From positions 6,985,564-7,049,563 of the forward strand of contig VZQC01006589.1 of assembly GCA_009823505.1 (NCBI GenBank): a stretch of 64,000 bases of DNA, read 5' to 3'. Within the stretch, counting starts at the first letter, position 1. Every line of letters begins with the position of its first letter. This document shows, piece by piece, positions 42,696 through 55,177 of the stretch. A program made the position numbers and the translations under genes. The DNA comes from Rhizomys pruinosus (taxonomy: Eukaryota > Chordata > Mammalia > Rodentia > Spalacidae). The notes below the pieces were generated by a model that was not told the origin of the DNA, did not search any database, and was given only the letters and a program-made list of their open reading frames with translations.

Positions 42696-44545
42696 TTTTA
42701 ATTTAAAAACCCTCACTGAATAAGTAGCTAAATTATAAATATTTTTACCGAGCTTACTTTATGTTATTTTCTAGCTATTTTATTCTGTTACTTTTTTCAC
42801 TGTAATGGACTCTTAATTTTCTGATTTAACTCTCTAGCTTAAACAGGAGCCAAGGGGGATGTTTGTGAAGGCTGTAATATAAAAACAGAATAGTGATTTC
42901 TAGGACTTTGTCACCTTGGTACTTTATTTCACATATCACGAAAGCTCATGGTCAATTTGGGTGCTTTTCAACAGATTTCCCCAGAAATAGAACTGATGTT
43001 CCCTTGAACTCCCAAATTTGGGCATCTGTCAATCCTAGGAAAATTTGATGGCTTTTAAATCTGTTTATTTCCTTTATTAAATAATCAAGCTCCTCTAAGA
43101 AGGCAAATGTGAAGATTAAATTGCAATGAACTCTTATTACTGGTTTCAAATATAGAAGTGAGTGATTCTCAAGGTCAGAATGCAGGTCAATTATTCCCTC
43201 CAAGGCACTGCAGGCATCTGATCCAATTCTGTCCTTCCAGCTTAGCTCTGTGTACTCTGGCTGCCCCAGAGCCAGTGGCTCTCTTGGGAAAGAGTCAGCC
43301 ACTGAGGAGAACTTAATGATCCTGTCCAGCTTCTGTGACTCCTGTATGCCTTTTGAGAGCCTGATGTAAACACTCCCCAGGGGCTGGTGACACAGTAAAA
43401 TCTCAGTCTACAGGCAGTTCAGAAAGTATCCAATCCTAACTTTCTTACTTCACTCATGGCTTGACAAAGATTCTGATAAGACACAGAACTAGACCTGTGG
43501 CTGCCCTCTCTCCAGAGGTAGAGCTGTTCCTATGCCAGTTGCCCCTTCCACAGAACATAGGTTATTTCTCAGTGTCAGGTGAGAATGTTAATGGTGTTAT
43601 GAAGAAGCATATTTGGTGACAATGCCATGGTGAGGCAGCTAAAGCAAATTCAAGATGAATAAATGGCAAATACATGAATGTAAATGTTAAGTATTGATTG
43701 GTGAGATTCTAATGAGTACTGGAACTCTAATGAGTGTTACTGGGAAAGAAGACAGCACAGACAGTGAAAGGGACCTTGAGCAATGGTTCCAAGACATTTG
43801 GCCTGCCTCAGTGTTCCAGGTCCACAGCAGCTTCTCATGAACATAGCAAGCTGCAACAAGGCAGAATCCAGGCACTCGATTTCTTCAGAGATTTTACTCA
43901 ATTTATAGCAAGACAGTTAAGGCTCAGAGACTAACAAATTTGATAACAACCACTGTTTTGGTATATGAAGGAATCAGTTTTGTGTCAAGATATATTCTGC
44001 ATATAAGTGCTTACACATAAATGAAAGTTTTGTCAAGACATTTGTTTGTGGGGAAAGTTATTCAATTCTAGTAGACTCTAACTTACGCATTACTGAAAGT
44101 CATATTGTTTTTCTCACAATAAGAAGCCTTCATCCAGGAGACTAGAAAGGTGTTATTTGTTGATATCAATAGATATTTTATAATTTTAGAACTGAAAATT
44201 TTCCTATCATAACACCTTGCATTAATTTTTGTATTGCATGCTAAAAAGAGATTATTTTTCTCAAAATGTTTATTGACTTATTTCAGGGCTATCGAGAAAT
44301 CCCATTTCCTGTTGATATTTTTGGTTCTTTTGTCAAAAGTCAGTCACCTTATCAATAACTATTTCCATTTTAAACCCTACATTTGTTCATTGTATTTATC
44401 CTGACATACCTATTTATGAATTGTTATGATAAAATAATGATTTATTTCCTTTACACTATCTTGACCTCAGGAAATTAAATATTCACTTTTTTTTTCTAAT
44501 TTCTCAATAGTTTTCAGAATTCTGTTTTTGAAAAATATTTATTTT
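42696..44545. other. No recognised feature
   Basis: About 1.85 kb of unique-looking AT-rich sequence. The 116-codon frame at 42952-43302 (minus) has a Leu-rich C-terminal half but no domain that I recognise and no supporting context. I treat it as chance. Confidence 0.45.
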
Positions 44546-44822
44546 AGAATTCTACATCTAGGGGCTGGAGAGATAGCCTAGCGGTTAAGAGCACTGAAAG
44601 CTCTTGCAGAGGACCCGGGTTCGATCCCCAGCACCCACATGGCGGCTGAGAATCATCTGTAACTCCAATTCCAGGAGAACTCCAGTTCCAGGGGAATCCG
44701 AGACCATCTTCTGACCTCCATGGCATTGCACGACACAGGTGCACAAACCTACATGCAGACAGTACATTCATACACATACAAAAATAAATAAAATTAAAAT
44801 AAAAAAATAAAGAATTCTACAT
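44546..44822 (+). mobile_element. Young B2 SINE, plus strand, with 12-bp target duplication
   Basis: Insert about 44560-44810, flanked by agaattctacat at 44546-44557 and 44811-44822. It has a complete head with B box (gggttcgatcc), the 17-bp internal duplication and an A/T-rich tail. Confidence 0.95.
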
Positions 44823-45127
44823 TTATTTATGAAGTGTCTAGTATTATCTTTCTATGAGAACATAACTCTATTCAATAGGAGTAAAACCCATGAACTACTG
44901 ATTCTTCCAATTTATAAGCATGGTATAGTTTATTTAGATAAGTTTGTTACAGCAGTGGTCTAGGGTATTGATTCACATACTTTGAGTATACAACTTTGAT
45001 TAACATTAATCTTGAATATTTTATCAATTTGATGCTACTGTAAAAGGTAATGTGCTTTTAAACATTAGCCTTAAATTGTCAGTTTCTGTGTATTTATGTT
45101 ATATTCTGAACGTGTTAAAACTCCCTT
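44823..45127. other. No recognised feature
   Basis: Unique-looking AT-rich sequence. Confidence 0.35.
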
Positions 45128-45462
45128 CTGTATTAGTTTCTTTTACATCGCTGTGACCAGGTGAATTTGTAAAAGGCAGAGATTATTTTGTTTATGGTTC
45201 TAGAGGGAGGCATGGTGGCAGGAGATCGCCAGAGCAAAGGCCAGGCAGCTCATGTTCCAGCAGGTGCAGGAAGCAGAGTGCAGCTAGAAATCTAGCAAAG
45301 CCAAATAGTTCAAAGCCCTCCCTCTCAGCATGCTTCCTCCAGCGAAATGCTTCTCCTAGCGTGGCCACACCTCCTAAGGCCTCCCTGAAGGGCATCACCA
45401 ACATGGGACAAAATGACCAAACACTTGGAGCCTAAGGGGACCTTCTCACTCAAACCACAACC
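45128..45462 (-). mobile_element. MaLR/ORR1-like LTR, minus strand
   Basis: The plus strand reads 'tattagtttcttttacatcg', 'gagggaggcatggtggcagg', 'agcgtggccacacctcctaa' and 'ctcactcaaaccacaacc'. Same family and orientation as 34385-34756. Confidence 0.7.
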
Positions 45463-46199
45463 TTCTTGCTATTTACATTATGATCTTCATGACTTAATAA
45501 GCTTACAGTGAATTCCAGTGAGAACTAAGAAGGTTGAACTCTCCAGCTTTCTCCTCTGACAGTGCTGCATCACCCTTCATGCACATGATGATCTCGACTC
45601 CGGATTAGATTATTTAGGTATCTTAAAACCATTTTTATACACTGTACTAATATATAATTTTATTTCATCTCCATATTTTGTTTCCCCTTATAATTAGGAA
45701 TGTATTGATCAGGTAAGAAAGCTTTCCTTATTTTCTGTTTTCCAGGGTGGAAATAAAGTTTATATTATTTTTTTCATAAGTAATGTTTGAATTTACTGCT
45801 GAGGTTATATAGTATTGGGTTTTTTATTTACAAAATTTTATTTCATAATTCTTTCTCAACTATGATAATTAGTGTTTTTAATGAATGTGTGTTGTACATA
45901 AAGTCTATTACACCTAAACTTCTGTATTTATTAAGTACAGTTTGGGCACACAGTATCTCTGTTGTCTTTTTATGTCCCTTTGATCTGAAATAGTATCTCC
46001 TCTGTGATTGCTATGTTGGAATTTTCTGCTTTTCATTGTTTATTTCTAGGCTGATATACTAGACACTTTTGAATGGTTATTTTTACTTTATTAATGTGTT
46101 TAATAGTTATTTATCCTTTTAAGAAAATTGTTTTCAGTTATTTCTCCATGTTTTTGCTTTTTCGAAAATTCAAGTATATATTAGGTAGAAATTTGTCTT
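45463..46199. other. No recognised feature
   Basis: AT-rich. Some resemblance to L1 ORF sequence is possible at 45800-46150 but is not secure. Confidence 0.35.
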
Positions 46200-46530
46200 G
46201 AGATTTTTTAATATATTCATTTATTATTAGTGCGTGTGTTGACTGCAGCCACATCTGTATCATCCTACTACACATGTGGATGTAAGAGAGCTTCAGGATC
46301 TTTCCTTCCACCATTCAGGCATCTCCTGCTGTGCAGCCTCCTCCACACCACATGTTCCTTGAGCTTCTGGATGTTTCCCTGTCTCTGCTAATCCCCTTCC
46401 CCGACCAGGAATGCTGGATTTGCAAACACAAGCCACTGAATCTTGCTTTTAAGTTGGTTCAGGGATCAGAATCAGGTCATCAGGCTTGTGTACTGAGCTT
46501 TTACACATTGACCCATTTTACTGGCCCATC
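46200..46530 (-). mobile_element. Possible B3-class SINE, degenerate, minus strand
   Basis: The plus strand shows 'gggatcagaatcaggtcatc', 'aggcttgtgtactgagcttt' and 'acattgacccattttactgg', consistent with a decayed B3 or B2 head in reverse. The left part is unclear. Confidence 0.45.
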
Positions 46531-47002
46531 ATGATTTCTGTAATTTCAAAATAAATCTATCTTTATGCTCTATAAATTGTAATATTTTATGTTAGTATAT
46601 AACTCTGCTAAATATATGTTATTTTATTTCTTGTTTACCATGTGGGTTATTTGAAAGTATGTTTGAAAATAAAATATCAAGTCATCTTAAAGATATTTTC
46701 CTATTATTTTATTAAGCATCTTTTAACTGAAAGCACACTACATGGCTCATTTGACATTAAGAATTGTTTTTGGCCAGGTGTGTGCTATATCTCAATTAAT
46801 ATACAGCAGACCTCAAAAAGTAAAGAATGCAGGTGTGGAATATAAAATTCTAAAATACCAATTAGCTTATTTTGGTTAACATATTTTTAATTTTTTAAAC
46901 TCATAAATTTTGTTAATTTAGTAAGAAATTAAAATATCCAAAAGTGGCATAAAGTTTCAGTTTATACATTAAATTTCTAATTAATGTCAATATGGTAATT
47001 AT
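46531..47002. other. No recognised feature
   Basis: Very AT-rich sequence. Confidence 0.35.
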
Positions 47003-47064
47003 ATACAGGAAAGGTTATGCCTAATGAATTATAATACAGGAAAGGTTATGCCTAATGAATTATC
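47003..47064. repeat. 31-bp tandem duplication
   Basis: Two consecutive 31-bp units (acaggaaaggttatgcctaa at 47005 and 47036), essentially identical. Confidence 0.92.
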
Positions 47065-48439
47065 AAGCTCTATTGCTATTTGGTTGTTTTTGATGTGCTT
47101 TCTATTTAGGGTTGCAATAGCTTCTTTTGATATATTACTATTTATTGTTATCAAATGTTCTTCTGAACCCTAGATAATACTCCTTATTTGGGATTTATTT
47201 CATCCATAATGAATAGAACATTAATAGAATATCTGAAGTTATAAAATGTTTTCTCACCTTTTGTTCTATACGCCTGTTCACATTTTTAAAATGAATGTCA
47301 GAAAACTAGTTAATTCTGCTTGTTTTCAAATCCTACTTGTTACTTTACTTTTGTAATTAGAACTTTAGTCTAATTGGTGTAGGCAAAGGTACAGTCACCC
47401 AATTAAGTATTTGTTTTCAATGATTTTTCTCTCCTGTATTACCTTGAATTAATTATGATTTAAATTTTATTGTAACTTTTTTTCCATTTCTTTATTGCCC
47501 TTCCTTTGGCATTTTTAAATATTGATTTTACATTTTCTCTGTTTAGTGGGTACTTAGCTTACCACCATTTTCCAAAAATTAATATACCACTATCTTATAA
47601 TAGAAGTAGCTTATAAAAGTACATTTATATTCATCTGTCTTCTGTGTTTTACTATTCTCATATATTTATTTCTATAGGCAAAGTGAACATTAAGATAAAT
47701 TGTTACCAATTTTTTGTAAGAGAATCAATTATTTTTTAAAAATTGATAGAAAAAAACACATTTCATCCCCTCTTACCTTCTAATTCTACTGCTTTTTCAT
47801 CTAATTTTATATGCCCAATTTTCAATTTGTCACCATGTTCCCTCCACATAAAATCATTTCTTGTACTCTGGGATCCTGACAACCAAGGAGAGAGATGTCC
47901 ATTCCCTGCAGCTCTATTCCTGTTTGCTTAGTTTCAGGGATTATGGTAAAATGAAGGTGTATGAGCAAAGACTGTACTTTTAGAGGAGAGATAAATAGTG
48001 CTTATCTGATATAAAAACCATAGGAAAATGTGTTAGTTCAAAAACTTGCTGAAAATTACACATATAATATCTCTACATGAGCCCATGTATATAGCTGAAG
48101 GCTATATACCAGGAAACAGTGTCAGACAGGAGAAACCTTCCTTTGAGTTGTTGGTAGTCCAAAAGACTCCCTAAATTAAATAGGCTACGGTCACAGTCCT
48201 TGATTGCCTCCTAGAATTTGAAGGTAAGACTCTATTGCTGAAGACAGACCACATTTCAGACACAGGACTTGGAGGAATGGAACTGGAACTGACCTGGAAG
48301 TCACCTCCCAGAAGACTAGATCTTATAGTTTTGGAGAACTGTATGCAAGTTGCTAAGGGAGAACATCAATCAATGATCCAACCCCAGCTTTAGAGTACTA
48401 TAACTACAACAGTGACCAGCACAGCAAACTATATTGGGT
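47065..48439. other. No recognised feature
   Basis: About 1.4 kb of unique-looking AT-rich sequence with only short frames. Confidence 0.4.
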
Positions 48440-48719
48440 CAGTAGTGGCACTTTTTTATTTTTATTTTTTTATTTTATTTATTTATGTATGTGTATGAAT
48501 GTACTGTCTGCAGGCAGGTTTGTGCACCTGTGTCGTGCAATGCTGCAGAAGTCAGAAGAGGGTGTCGGATTCCCCTGGAACTGGAGTTCTCCTAGAATTG
48601 GAGTTTCAGATGGTTCTCTGCCGCCATGTGGGTGCTGGGGATCAAACCTGGGTCCTCTGTAAGAGCGGATGATGCTCTTAATGGCTAGGCCATCTCTCCA
48701 GCCCAGTAGTGGCACTTTT
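48440..48719 (-). mobile_element. Young B2 SINE, minus strand, with 16-bp target duplication
   Basis: Insert about 48456-48703, flanked by cagtagtggcactttt (48440-48455 and 48704-48719). T-rich tail at left, tRNA-derived head at right, with the 17-bp internal duplication. Confidence 0.95.
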
Positions 48720-49769
48720 ATCTTGAGAGTAATCCAAGTTACCTTATTGAACTTAAATCCTTTTCAGTGGAAGGGAACTCATGTGTTGTACTGAAAACTT
48801 AGCCAAATTCACATGGCTGGAGAGGACATACAACTTTGAGGAAACCCCTAAACTCTCACATCCCTAGACAAATGTAATTTTTTACTATGTTATAAATATA
48901 GATCTTTATATTTACAGACAAGTATGCCAGTTACTCATCTAAGAGTTTCTTTTGCAACAGACATTTACTATTACAAAGTTCTACAATTGATCACATGCAG
49001 AGATTAAGTATCTGTGAAATGCCCAACACTAAGTGATACATCTACAATGGAACATCTATAACTAAGGCTCACAGTACATAGTGGAATAAGGGGTACACAG
49101 AATATTATTGCATCTCTCAACTCTCATTAATTAGCTCCCTCATGCAACAGAACTCAATGAACACAAAGGGCCACAAATGGCTATACTCTAGAGAATAAGT
49201 TTGCAGAGTGTGGATCCTTCTACAGGACACCTATATTAGAGTCCTCCACCCCAGAGCTCAGGAACTAGTATGGAAGAGGGGATGTAAAGATTGTAAGAGA
49301 GGGAGGAAGTGCATGAACATATAGAAATACAGTCCATCAAGCTCCTGGGACCTTCCTCATATGAACTTAGAAGAACGGTGGCAGCAGGTGCAAGACCCAT
49401 GCAGACCCATGCAGACCCATGCAGACCCACAAAGACAAAAACCAGAGCTCATCCTTTTTGAGGGAGTAGCCCTAGATAGGGTGACTAGACCTCAGCTGAT
49501 GAGCTTTCACAACTCACAGTGAGCAAATCAGAGGCAAAGAAAATCTGAAGCTGAAGTTAATTCCATTATTATCCAGATTATTTGCAGTGGGAAGTTTATA
49601 AAGGAAACATTTTATAAACTGCATGTGATTCGGTGTGCTAATAACTTGGAATTAAGAGACCAGAATGTAAATGTTTAAATGCCCCTGTCAAGCCATTTAG
49701 CTTTTATTCAGTTTCCTTGGAGCTTTTTTGATTATCAAATGGTTGTTGTAGAATATGTGATCTGTGTTT
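48720..49769. other. Mostly unique sequence with a decamer repeat
   Basis: Holds a 10-bp repeat (agacccatgc), about four copies at 49390-49430. It gives a repetitive Met-Gly-Leu-His-Gly-type frame on the minus strand, which is an artefact. Nothing else is recognised. Confidence 0.45.
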
Positions 49770-49925
49770 CTTTGTTTATTCATTGTCATTTGTTTGAGGC
49801 AGCCTTCCTTATATGGCCTTCTCTGAGCTAGAATGCACCATAGAACCCTGGCTGCCCTACAGCTCATGGCAATCTCCCCTCAGCCTTGTAAAGGACAAGA
49901 TCACAGGAGTACACCACTAGCTTTC
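49770..49925 (-). mobile_element. B1-class SINE, degenerate, minus strand
   Basis: The plus strand shows 'gtttgaggcagccttcctta', 'tgagctagaatgcaccatag' and 'catggcaatctcccctcagc' in the order of a reversed B1. Heavily diverged. Confidence 0.6.
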
Positions 49926-49949
49926 ACTGACCTTTCCATTTCTCGTCAT

Positions 49950-50155
49950 AGAAATATGGGTATGCATAAGTCCCACATAAGCCCAAACTAGACAAAATCC
50001 CAGGATAGATATAGGGATAATTCCCCAGCCTTTCCTGTGAAACTATTGGTAATTGATGGCTGCTGGGATGGGAACGTTCAGTCCCATTTAAGGGTGACAT
50101 TCTTGGTAGGTTGATGTATTATATAAAGTTTGCAAAATTTTGATTAAAAAAGGCA
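49950..50155 (+). mobile_element. Old L1 3' UTR fragment, plus strand
   Basis: It resembles part of 7990-8180: 'gtcccacataagcccaaact' and 'ggtaattgatggctgctggg' followed by 'ttcttggtaggttgatg'. No coding sequence. Confidence 0.6.
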
Positions 50156-51142
50156 TTTAATTTGAATGATAGGAGACGAATATACTTGGATTATTGTTCT
50201 AAAGGAAAAAAGCTAACAACACCCTTACTTATTTGAGGCATGGTTCAATCTATTACTAAGGGAAAGGCTCTCTCCTAGATTCCTTTAATAGAAAATTATA
50301 ATCATTGCATTATTTATTACTAAGTAATTATCAGTAAACAAGTAAATACAATCTAGGTGCATAAGGAAAATAAGGGACTTCCCTTTAGTGGCGTTCAGTC
50401 CTGCAAGCTGTTCATCCCATGCTCCACATTCCCTGAAATGCATACATAGTGTTGATAATCACAAATACAGATTAGTAGATACTGATTTGCATCATGATCA
50501 TATGTTTTGAGAAATTAGGCAACAGTAGTACCTATGTCCTAGTCTTGATGTGAAAATGAATAATATTGGTAGGGCTGCAGAACTAATCTTAGAATATTGA
50601 TAGAGTATACATAAATAAATTAATATGTAGGACTGATATGTTTATGCTATAAATTGATTACATTCAATTGTTAACCCCACCACGCATAAGTCTAGATATC
50701 TCAAAAACTCTTACTTTAGAGAGAGTTTACTAGAGTAGACATAAAATAGCTACCAAAGAACTAATGTCCACTCAATTTTAGGTTAGAGAGAAGATACTTG
50801 ACATTTTGTGGATAATCTAGAGACAGTGTTTTTGTTGACCTTGTACAAATCATGAAACAGTTGGTTTGACTTATGGCATCACTTCAACTCAACCTTGTCT
50901 GAGTCTGCTGTTCTCAAAGATAGTTTATATCCAACAGAAGAAAATCATTGTTCAGCTATGAATGCCTAGCCAGAATGCATGTGTGAAGGGTTATTCCTTA
51001 TTTTCTTTTCTCTGAATAGAGTTGTTCCATAAATGTTAACCTGGGGAACAAACTAAACTTTTCTGAAACCCCAGCTTCTCACCTGCAATTTGGAGATGTA
51101 GCTTGCAACCCCACAGCTTCAAAAAAACATGTGAGCCAATTC

Positions 51143-51143
<1 letters not shown>
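50156..51143. other. No recognised feature
   Basis: About 1 kb of unique-looking AT-rich sequence. Confidence 0.4.

Positions 51144-51188
<45 letters not shown>
51144..51188. repeat. (TATC)n microsatellite
   Basis: About ten TATC units. Confidence 0.96.
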
Positions 51189-51387
51189 CCATCTATATCT
51201 ATCATCTACCTAATTTGTCTAGCATCTGTCAGTTCTTCCATCCATTAGTTCATCAATCCATTCATCCTATGGTTGTGTGTCTCTGGAGAAAACTAATATA
51301 CTAGCAAATATCTTATTTGAATGAGCAAAGTGATAGAATTTGCATATGTAGAATTTTATAACCCTGGTACATTCAAAATTTCAATGT

Positions 51388-51532
51388 CTGTGGTGGTGCA
51401 TGCCTTTAATCCCAGCACTTGGGAGGCAGAGGCATGTGGATCTCTGTGAGTTCAAGGCCTGCCTGGTCTACAGAGTGAGCTCCAGGCCAGCTGGGACTAA
51501 AGGGAGACCTGTCTCAAAAATACCAAAAATAA
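51388..51532 (+). mobile_element. B1 SINE, plus strand
   Basis: 'tggtggtgcatgcctttaat', 'cccagcacttgggaggcaga', 'gttcaaggcctgcctggtct', 'gagacctgtctcaaaaatac'. Well conserved. The extreme 5' end is altered. Confidence 0.92.
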
Positions 51533-52119
51533 AGTTATATAAAGCTTAGAACTGTATTTGAAGAAAAATTCCAATTTTCTTCAAAATAACACAGTAAAGC
51601 TCTTAATTAGCATGCATTATAATGTCATCCTTGGCTGAATGGAGATACTATACACATTCAGTTTGGACTTATGAGATGGCAGCATCTATGTAAAATACCT
51701 GTAATGATGACTAGTGTATTTGATGAAGTAAATTTTAGTATTAAGTACTATCCATTACCTTTATTATAATTTATTTGTGGTAGTTACTATCATATTTTCA
51801 TTTGGACACAGGAAAAATATTAATCAATTTTTATATACAACCTAGAGGTGGTTTGTTGGATCATATGGTAAGCCTATCATGACTTTTTAAATGAAAATCC
51901 ATATTGTTTTCTATTATGTATATACTAATAAACTACCGAGTCTTATTTACTGTCTGACTAGTCATAAGAAAATTATGAGTTCTGAGTTCCGTAGCTCCCT
52001 CAAGACAATCACAATATAAAACTTCTATACATGAACTATATTATGCATAACATATGAAACTCTAACAGAATGCAAATTTATTTCCATTCTGTATAATACC
52101 ACTAAGACAGGCATCACAG
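51533..52119. other. No recognised feature
   Basis: Unique-looking AT-rich sequence. Confidence 0.35.
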
Positions 52120-53200
52120 GTGTATTAGTCAGTCTTCTCTAAAGAAACAGAACCTACCATAACTATTAGTGCTGCTTAAATACCTATATATCTAATTGCT
52201 TGTTCTTCATTAGTAGGATCGAAAGGTTATTCCTGGACAAACTGTCAGCCCATGAAAGGAAACAGCCAGAATTGACCAGAGTCCAAGTCAACAGCTCCAG
52301 AGAGAGTGGACTGTTTTACCTCTCATCCACCTGTGCCCCTTTTCTAAGCCTAGGGAACAACCTGCGGAAGAGGGGGCGTGGTAGAATGTAAGGGCTGCGA
52401 TTGGGGCGAATGGTGAAACTACAGCAATGTAGTCTGGACACTCATTTGATCAACTTGATTGAACAAACAACCTGTCACCCCCCACTGGATGGTGGGGCTG
52501 TAGGTGTTTGGGCACAACAGCCTGCAGATAGGTTTTGCATGAAGGATGCTTGTACTCATGGATTATCACTTATAGCTAAAAATGAAAAAAAAAAAACTGA
52601 GAGAAAGATGCAGGACAGTTATGGCAGAATGCATGATCTGGGATGGGGTGGGGGTGGGGGGGAGGGAAAGGGAAATAAGCCTGAACTGAATTGGAAAAAA
52701 TGTATGAAATGCACAAAGCATCAATAAAAATTAATTAAAAAAAAAAAAGAAACAGAATCAATAGAACGAATATATAGCTATAAACATATTTATTGATTTG
52801 CTCACAGAATAGAGTTCAAGGAGTCCAACATTAGCTGCACCACACTGGAAAGGCTGAGAATCCATGGAACTCCTCAGTCTGCAAGGCTGGATGTCTCAGT
52901 AGTCCCAATCTGGTGCTGAAAGCCCGATGGATTCCAGGAGATCTGCTGGTCTCAGTACACACTGGGATACAAAGGGTTGATCACAGCAGCAAGACAAACT
53001 CACCAGTGAGAGAGAAGGCAAGCCGCAGGAAGAAAGGGACCAGCTCCCTCTGCCATGGCCTTTTATACTACCTGCCAGCAGAAGGTAACACCTACATTTA
53101 GGGTGGGCCATCCAGCTTGAGGTAGTCCAATCTGAAGATCTCTTTCTCATATTTGTTTATCCCTAGTCCAGCCAAATTGACACCAAGGATTAACCATCAC
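52120..53200 (-). mobile_element. MaLR-like LTR, minus strand, split by a young retroposon
   Basis: 'gtgtattagtcagtcttctc' at the left resumes after the retroposon as 'gaaacagaatcaatagaacg' and continues 'tatttattgatttgctcaca', 'gatgtctcagtagtcccaat' and 'caaagggttgatcacagcag'. It is related to 30095-30420. The right boundary is approximate. Confidence 0.6.
52141..52757 (+). mobile_element. Young retroposon family, copy 4, with target duplication
   Basis: Insert 52153-52745 (593 bp), flanked by aaagaaacagaa at 52141-52152 and 52746-52757. It starts 'cctaccataac', a point internal to long copies 2 and 3, so it is 5'-truncated. It ends with the G-rich tract, a caataaaa signal and an A-tail. 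It is identical to copy 1 over about 420 bp except one base. A 108-codon frame at 52401-52727 matches the one at 2919-3236 only because the DNA is the same; no domain is present. Confidence 0.93.
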
Positions 53201-53904
53201 AACAGGATAACAATCCAGGTGGTCTTCAATGGCTGGAAAGAGGAAACCAATGGGAATCAAGCCGAGCCCTTCCCAGTGATCATACTTTAGTTCTTCTTCT
53301 ATGCCTACTCTCCTGTAAAAGACTGGCCTACCCATCTGCCAGCTGCTATTAGCATAGATCCTATGGATTTATTTGAGGGAGTGTCCATATGTCTTCCTAT
53401 GGCAAGCAGATTAAGAAAATCAATTACTCGGGAAGCCAGTCTGCTAAGGAGGAACTTCTAGGATGACATGTCTCATAAAACATTTGAGGATGCCACTGTG
53501 CTGAGACACACCAACTGTCCTGACCTGAATAAACAGGACACAAAAGCATAAAGCAATAAAATTCTGCCTCTAAGTCCAAGCACATGAAGGAACATTATGA
53601 CCTAGGGGTCATGTTGGTGACCATTCCTCCTCTTCAAGTTCTGACGTGCACTGTGAAAATCAGTTGCAGTCACATGATCTTCCATGAAGTTCATGGAAGT
53701 TTAATAACACATTGGCCTGGTTTTCACTGCATTGAAAAAAAGATAATCAGAAGTTTCAGAAGTATAAAGTTTCCTGAAGATAGAGCTAACAGATACTAAG
53801 AAAAGTCGAAGGTATCAATACATAATCATGAATAAGCAATTATGTTGGAGAAAATGACTCAAACTTATTTCTATGTTTTCTAGTGAAATTAATATCAAAG
53901 ATCA
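53201..53904. other. No recognised feature
   Basis: The left end may still belong to the LTR. The rest is unique-looking. Confidence 0.35.
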
Positions 53905-54085
53905 AGAAGATAGCACAGTAACAAAAGCACTTACCATACAAGACTGTTAACCTGAGTTCAGCCTGTGGCACCCACATTGGAAGAAGTATACTGACTCCTC
54001 AAAATTGTCATCTGACCTCTGCATGTGCACCTTGACAGTGACATGAGAATCACATACACACATATCCACATATTCAATACTAATA
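53905..54085 (+). mobile_element. B3 SINE, plus strand
   Basis: 'agcacttaccatacaagact', 'ctgagttcagcctgtggcac', 'tgactcctcaaaattgtcat', 'ctgacctctgcatgtgcacc' and a CA-rich tail match the B3 layout. The head is diverged. Confidence 0.75.
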
Positions 54086-54329
54086 AACAGAAAGTCCCTG
54101 TCAAATGAAGACACGGTTAAAACCACAATGAAATGTATGGGGAAAGTTAATATAGAATATTGCTAACCAGTTGAAATAAATGTTATATTTTATGTGTCTG
54201 TTGCATGTAGTGTTTGATTAGTTTTCTAATACTAATTCAGTACCTGTTTTGCATATTATTGTTACTTATATTTTTCTTAAAACAGGGAACTTCTACACCT
54301 TCACTAGCTGAAGCCTGTTGTAGTACTAG
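54086..54329. other. No recognised feature
   Basis: Unique-looking AT-rich sequence. Confidence 0.35.
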
Positions 54330-54835
54330 ATTAAAGCATGGTGGTTTGAATGGGATATGCCCCCATCGTTTTCTGTACTAGGGTAGTTGGTCCCTAGTTA
54401 CTGACATTGTTTGAGGAGTTTATGGGACCTTTAGAAGGTGTAGCCTTGTTGGAGGAAGTACATAACTGGGGTAGGGTTTTGTTTGTTTCTTTGTTTGTTT
54501 GTTTGAGACAGGGTCTCCTTATACCCACAGCAGGCCTGGAATTTTTTATGTGGATCTGGCTGTCCTGAATCTCACATAAATCTGCCTGCCTCTGCCTCCA
54601 GAATGCTAGGCTTAAAGGCATAAACCACTACTCCCAGCTTTGGGGAAGATTTTGAGAGTTTATAGTTTCACCCTAGTTTTACTTCACTCTCTGACCTTCC
54701 ATGTTGGGCACATGCTGTCTTGCCTCTGCCTTGAATTCCAACCCTCTAGAAACTTCAGCCAAAGCAAACTATTTCTAACATCTTTCCTTTGATCACAGTA
54801 TTTAATCACAGCAATAGAAAAGTAACTATGCAGAG
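54330..54835 (+). mobile_element. MaLR/ORR1-like LTR, plus strand, with nested B1
   Basis: 'ggtggtttgaatgggatatg', 'tgtagccttgttggaggaag' and the closing 'aatcacagcaatagaaaagt' match the family at 24590. Split by a B1 at about 54478-54640. Confidence 0.72.
54478..54640 (-). mobile_element. B1 SINE nested in the LTR, minus strand
   Basis: The plus strand runs from a (gttt)n tail through 'gagacagggtctccttatac' and 'ctgcctgcctctgcctccag' to 'ccactactcccagc'. Flanking sequences ggggtagggttttg and ggggaagattttga look like a decayed target duplication. Confidence 0.85.
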
Positions 54836-54950
54836 GGCTTTGACATGGATGTTTTTTTATTAGCAGAGGGTAGGTCTGTTGTCACCAACCTCAGCTACTC
54901 ACATGAAGCTACCAGTGTCTGATAAACATCTCTGTGGACAGCAGAGAATA

Positions 54951-55177
54951 TTTTAATTTTTTTATTTATTATTTTTATGTGTATGAGTGTACTGCCTGCA
55001 TGTAGGTTGGTGCACCCGTGTTGTGCAATGCCACGGAGGTCAAAAGAGGGAATTGGGTTCCCCTAGAACTGGAGTTAAAGAAGGTTCTTAGACACCATGT
55101 GGATGCTGGGAATCAAACCCGGGTCCCCTGCAACAGCAGTCAGTGCTCTTAACCACTGAGCCATCTCTCCAGCTCCA
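54951..55177 (-). mobile_element. B2 SINE, minus strand
   Basis: T-rich tail, then 'tgtgtatgagtgtactgcct', 'ggttcccctagaactggagt', 'caccatgtggatgctgggaa' and 'accactgagccatctctcca'. Lacks the 17-bp duplication. No clear target duplication. Confidence 0.92.

Noticed and set aside
42952..43302. Possible host exon or small gene (116 codons, minus strand)
   Set aside because: No recognisable domain, no supporting splice or poly(A) context, and open frames of this length are expected by chance in 64 kb.
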